From: Micavibrio_A sp964539025
GTDB lineage: Bacteria > Pseudomonadota > Alphaproteobacteria > Micavibrionales > Micavibrionaceae
Length of the DNA: 64,000 nucleotides
Direction: 5' to 3'
Assembly: GCA_964539025.1 (NCBI GenBank)
Contig: CAZIFA010000001.1
Span: forward strand, 248,001 to 312,000
Shown in pieces: positions 61,348-64,000 of the stretch. The position numbers were made by a program, and so were the translations under genes. The stretch's first letter is position 1. Each line of letters starts with the position of its first letter. Below the pieces are notes generated by a model that ran no database searches, was not told where the DNA came from, and worked only from the letters and a program-made list of their open reading frames with translations.

Positions 61348-62934
61348 TTATTTCGTGCGGTCGTCGTCGTTCTTGCCCTGATTTTGCTGCTCGCGGCGCA
61401 TGCGTTCCATCATTGCATGGCGTACCGCGGCATTCGATCCGCCGCCCAGAGAAAGTCCGGGTGCGGTAATTTGCGGCGCGGCGGGCGCGGCCTTGGGCGC
61501 TGGTGCGGATGGGGTTGGCGATGCCGGGGTCGATGCTGCGGGACGCAGGGCCAGATCGTTCGCGGCTTCCAGTTTGCGGATATAATTGGGGTCTTTCATC
61601 GTGACGCGGATTGAACCCAGCACCGATGCGAATGCTTCGTTGCCGTTGCAGATTTCGGCGACGTTACCGAGCGTCGCGCCAAAGCCTGTGCGTTTCTGTT
61701 CGACAATGCCTTCGCCGATTTTTTTGAGGGATTCCCATGTCGGGATGTCTCTTGTGCCTTCAAATTCAAGGCGCGCCGCGACGATGGGTGAAGCCCCGGA
61801 TGATAACGCGTTGTCGAAGGCGCGTGCGGCGGATTGCAGCGCGTTGGCGCACCATCCCAGAATATTCCCATCGGCTAGGCTTTCATTCTGTTCGTTGGCG
61901 GCGAGGATGAGCGGCTGACCGCTTTCTTCCTTGACGCCGCGTGCGACAGCATCTTCGAAGGTTTTTTCCACCATCTCGCGGTGCAGAACGTAATTTTGTT
62001 CGTGGTTGGCAAAGGCGTTGTAGAGATTGCCGAGTTGTGCGGCGGGCAGGGGTGTTACACCCGTGATATCGGCGACCAGATGCGCGGTCGCACGCACGAA
62101 CGGGTCCTCGCTGGTGAATATCGCGCCGCCCAAGATCGTTTCTTTTTCCATGTTCCGCCATGCCATGTCCTGCGCGGGTTCGGAAAAACCCCACCACTGG
62201 CGGATGCTCTTATCATCGAACGTACGGCCTATTTCCTGCGCCATCTGGCGGGCGTAGGTCATGTATTTGTTACGCGGCGGCTTGAGTGCAAGCAATTCCT
62301 CATACGCGTATTTTGCCGATTCCATGGCGATGACGTAAGGATAATCTTCGGCGCGCCTTGCATAGACCGGCAGGATGGAATCCATTGCGCGCTGTGATGC
62401 CAGAACGTCCAGCGCGTCTTCCTCGCCTTGCAGGCTGCTCATCACGCCGGAAAAAACATCGGATTGAAGATTGAGGCGCGCCATGTTCATCGGGGATCGT
62501 TTTGGAATCATCGGGCCCGATCTGAACTTCGCGGCATATTCGGGACGCTGGCGAATTTCGATCAGGTCGATGGCGTGCCAGACCAGGTGATAAACCGCGC
62601 GGCGCATATCTTTGGGGCTGTCGAATTCGTCGGTGTTGACGTTGAACAGGGCGAGGATGGAATCGCTCGAACTTAAGCCCAGCCACTTCACTTGGTGATG
62701 GATGGCCATGCCGAGGAAGCTGGACAATTCCCGGCTGTTGTTTTTTTCGAGGATGCCTTGCGCGATTTTCCCGGCGCTGTGTTTGGCCAGCTCGTGTTCG
62801 CTGGTCGTCACGACTTCGTGGAAACGGCCCCCTTCGTGCGGGATGAACATGAGTTGCAGGTTCGGGTAAAGTTCCCGAACCTGATGGATCGCCAGGTTGC
62901 AGATATCCTGCAATATGCCGAGTTTAATACCCAT
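61348..62934 (-). CDS. Hypothetical protein, 528 aa
   Basis: Unrecognised, soluble, mainly helical protein. It has no signal peptide. The N-terminal region includes GILQDICNLAIHQVRELYPN and a His-rich stretch AVYHLVWHAIDLIEIRQ; the C-terminal 60 residues are an Ala/Pro linker (PAASTPASPTPSAPAPKAAP) with a charged tail. The ATG at 62934 has AAAGG upstream; a TTG seven codons before is not needed. Domain identity could come only from profile searches. Confidence 0.7.
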   Translation of the reverse strand: MGIKLGILQDICNLAIHQVRELYPNLQLMFIPHEGGRFHEVVTTSEHELAKHSAGKIAQGILEKNNSRELSSFLGMAIHHQVKWLGLSSSDSILALFNVNTDEFDSPKDMRRAVYHLVWHAIDLIEIRQRPEYAAKFRSGPMIPKRSPMNMARLNLQSDVFSGVMSSLQGEEDALDVLASQRAMDSILPVYARRAEDYPYVIAMESAKYAYEELLALKPPRNKYMTYARQMAQEIGRTFDDKSIRQWWGFSEPAQDMAWRNMEKETILGGAIFTSEDPFVRATAHLVADITGVTPLPAAQLGNLYNAFANHEQNYVLHREMVEKTFEDAVARGVKEESGQPLILAANEQNESLADGNILGWCANALQSAARAFDNALSSGASPIVAARLEFEGTRDIPTWESLKKIGEGIVEQKRTGFGATLGNVAEICNGNEAFASVLGSIRVTMKDPNYIRKLEAANDLALRPAASTPASPTPSAPAPKAAPAAPQITAPGLSLGGGSNAAVRHAMMERMRREQQNQGKNDDDRTK

Positions 62935-63092
62935 AACGCCTTTACGCGCCCCCAATTCTACAGCTAAAATTTTAGGGGATTTAGGTTAATAAACCCTCAA
63001 TAAACCCGGCGGTTTTGAGGGATTCCGCCGTTTGCTCTGGACGGACAGGCGGAAATGTGTAGGATGCGAAACCACGCATACAAGAGGAAAAA

Positions 63093-63950
63093 ATGACGGA
63101 AAGCGCGAAAAACTGGCTGGCGGGGAAAAAAGGCGTGATTATGGGGGTCGCGAACGACCGTTCCATCGCCTGGGGTATTTCCAAGGCCGCACATGAGGCA
63201 GGTGCGCAGCTAGCATTCACCTATCAGGGCGAGGCGCTGGAAAAACGTGTCAAACCGCTGGCCGAAAGCATCGGTTCGGACATCGTCCTGCCCTGTGATG
63301 TCACCAATATGGATTCCGTGGCTCAGGCCTTTGAAACGATTGGTAAAAAATGGGGCCAGATCGACTTCGTCGTCCACGCTATCGCCTTTTCGGACAAAAA
63401 CGAACTGGACGGGCTGTATCTGGATACGACCCGTGAGAATTTCCTCAAAACCATGGATATCTCGGTTTTCTCCTTCACCGCCGTAGCACAAAAAGCTGCG
63501 CCGCTGATGAAAGAAGGCGGCAGCCTTTTGACTCTCACATATTACGGTGCGGAACGCGTGATGCCGCATTACAACGTCATGGGCGTCGCCAAGGCTGCGC
63601 TTGAGGCATCGGTGCGCTACCTCGCCAACGACCTTGGCCCGCGCAATATCCGCGTCAATGCGATTTCCGCTGGGCCTATCAAAACGCTGGCCGCGTCTGG
63701 CATCGGTGATTTCCGCTATATCCTGAAATGGAACGAACTCAATTCTCCGCTCCGCCGCAACGTCACGATCGATGATGTTGGTCGTTCGGGATTGTTCTTG
63801 TTATCCGATCTCGGCTCGGGCGTGACGGGCGAAGTGCTGCATGTCGATTCCGGTTACCACACGGTCGGTATGTGTAACGTCGATTCCGCCGGCGAAACCG
63901 CCGAACTCCTGCGCTCGATTGCGCCCAAGGATACGGACAAGGCTGCGTGA
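63093..63950 (+). CDS. fabI: Enoyl-ACP reductase FabI
   Basis: FabI performs the last reduction in fatty acid chain elongation with NADH. The chain starts with GVIMGVANDRSIAWGISKAA (nucleotide-binding loop of FabI), later YYGAERVMPHYNVMGVAKAA, in which Tyr and Lys of the Y-x(6)-K catalytic motif are present, and AISAGPIKTLAASGI. Length 285 aa is typical for alphaproteobacterial FabI. AAGAGGA lies before the ATG. aroC begins four bases after the stop. Confidence 0.96.
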   Translation: MTESAKNWLAGKKGVIMGVANDRSIAWGISKAAHEAGAQLAFTYQGEALEKRVKPLAESIGSDIVLPCDVTNMDSVAQAFETIGKKWGQIDFVVHAIAFSDKNELDGLYLDTTRENFLKTMDISVFSFTAVAQKAAPLMKEGGSLLTLTYYGAERVMPHYNVMGVAKAALEASVRYLANDLGPRNIRVNAISAGPIKTLAASGIGDFRYILKWNELNSPLRRNVTIDDVGRSGLFLLSDLGSGVTGEVLHVDSGYHTVGMCNVDSAGETAELLRSIAPKDTDKAA

Positions 63951-63954
63951 GGCC

Positions 63955-64000
63955 ATGTCAGGAAACCGTTTCGGAACACTCTTTCAATATCAATCCTTCG
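63955..64000 (+). CDS. aroC: Chorismate synthase, N-terminal 15 residues only
   Basis: The frame MSGNRFGTLFQYQSF follows fabI by four bases and runs off the window. MSGN-x-FGTLF is the standard start of chorismate synthase, the last enzyme of the shikimate pathway, and fabI-aroC adjacency is common in alphaproteobacteria. Only the first 15 residues are visible, so the call is by similarity of this segment and context. Confidence 0.75.
   Translation, partial: MSGNRFGTLFQYQSF

Overview
The window is a contiguous 64 kb piece of a free-living alphaproteobacterial chromosome of moderately high GC, with one scaffolding gap (100 N, 13001-13100). The set dnaK, grpE, hrcA, rph, rdgB, hemW, glnD, murJ, a Suv3-type RNA helicase, TrmN-like next to ispB, the TauE/TIGR02186-like pair, and fabI followed by aroC all fit Alphaproteobacteria. 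A flagellin and motility-type genes indicate a motile cell. A deep-branching lineage (Micavibrio-like or rhodospirilloid) is my guess, not something the sequence proves.

Layout. 1-5.2 kb: start of dnaK, a methyltransferase, then a lower-GC accessory block with two tandem paralogous small proteins and a 600-residue coiled-coil membrane protein. 5.4-17.5 kb: tRNA-Ser and housekeeping genes (glnD, lysE-type exporter, mutS, coaBC, a LEA-like repeat protein interrupted by the gap, ubiE, murJ, trpS). 17.7-23 kb: small exported and unknown proteins, a TauE/TIGR02186/Usp operon, and a LysR regulator divergent from a tandem pair of unknown paralogs. 23-28.8 kb: stress and replication-fidelity genes (grpE, hrcA, rph, rdgB, osmC, hemW). 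30-37 kb: Suv3-like helicase, a Rap1a-like protein, a metal-responsive permease/CsoR-like locus with a palindromic operator, and recN. 37.4-41.6 kb: a flagellin with an unusual central module, preceded by a truncated flagellin 5' copy, then a low-GC island ending at tRNA-Pro with an integrase remnant and a duplicated tRNA 3' end. 41.6-64 kb: ispB, trmN-like, ppdK, ygfZ, a glycosyltransferase, a YejA-like binding protein, corA, two PfkB kinases, a response-regulator/YjfB-like motility cluster, htpG, pdxH, a 17-kDa-antigen-like lipoprotein, fabI and the start of aroC.

Two families of short dispersed palindromic repeats run through the window. Family 1 has ends of the type TGTCAT...ATGACA; family 2 carries CCCTCACCC and CTCTCCCC blocks. 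Most copies lie between genes, but several lie inside reading frames without breaking them: in the helicase, ygfZ, the 5' end of hemW and the 3' end of murJ. One copy supplies the probable start codon of the Rap1a-like gene. This resembles rickettsial palindromic elements and is one of the two most interesting signals here. The other is the flagellin whose central region looks like a glycan-binding beta-sandwich module.
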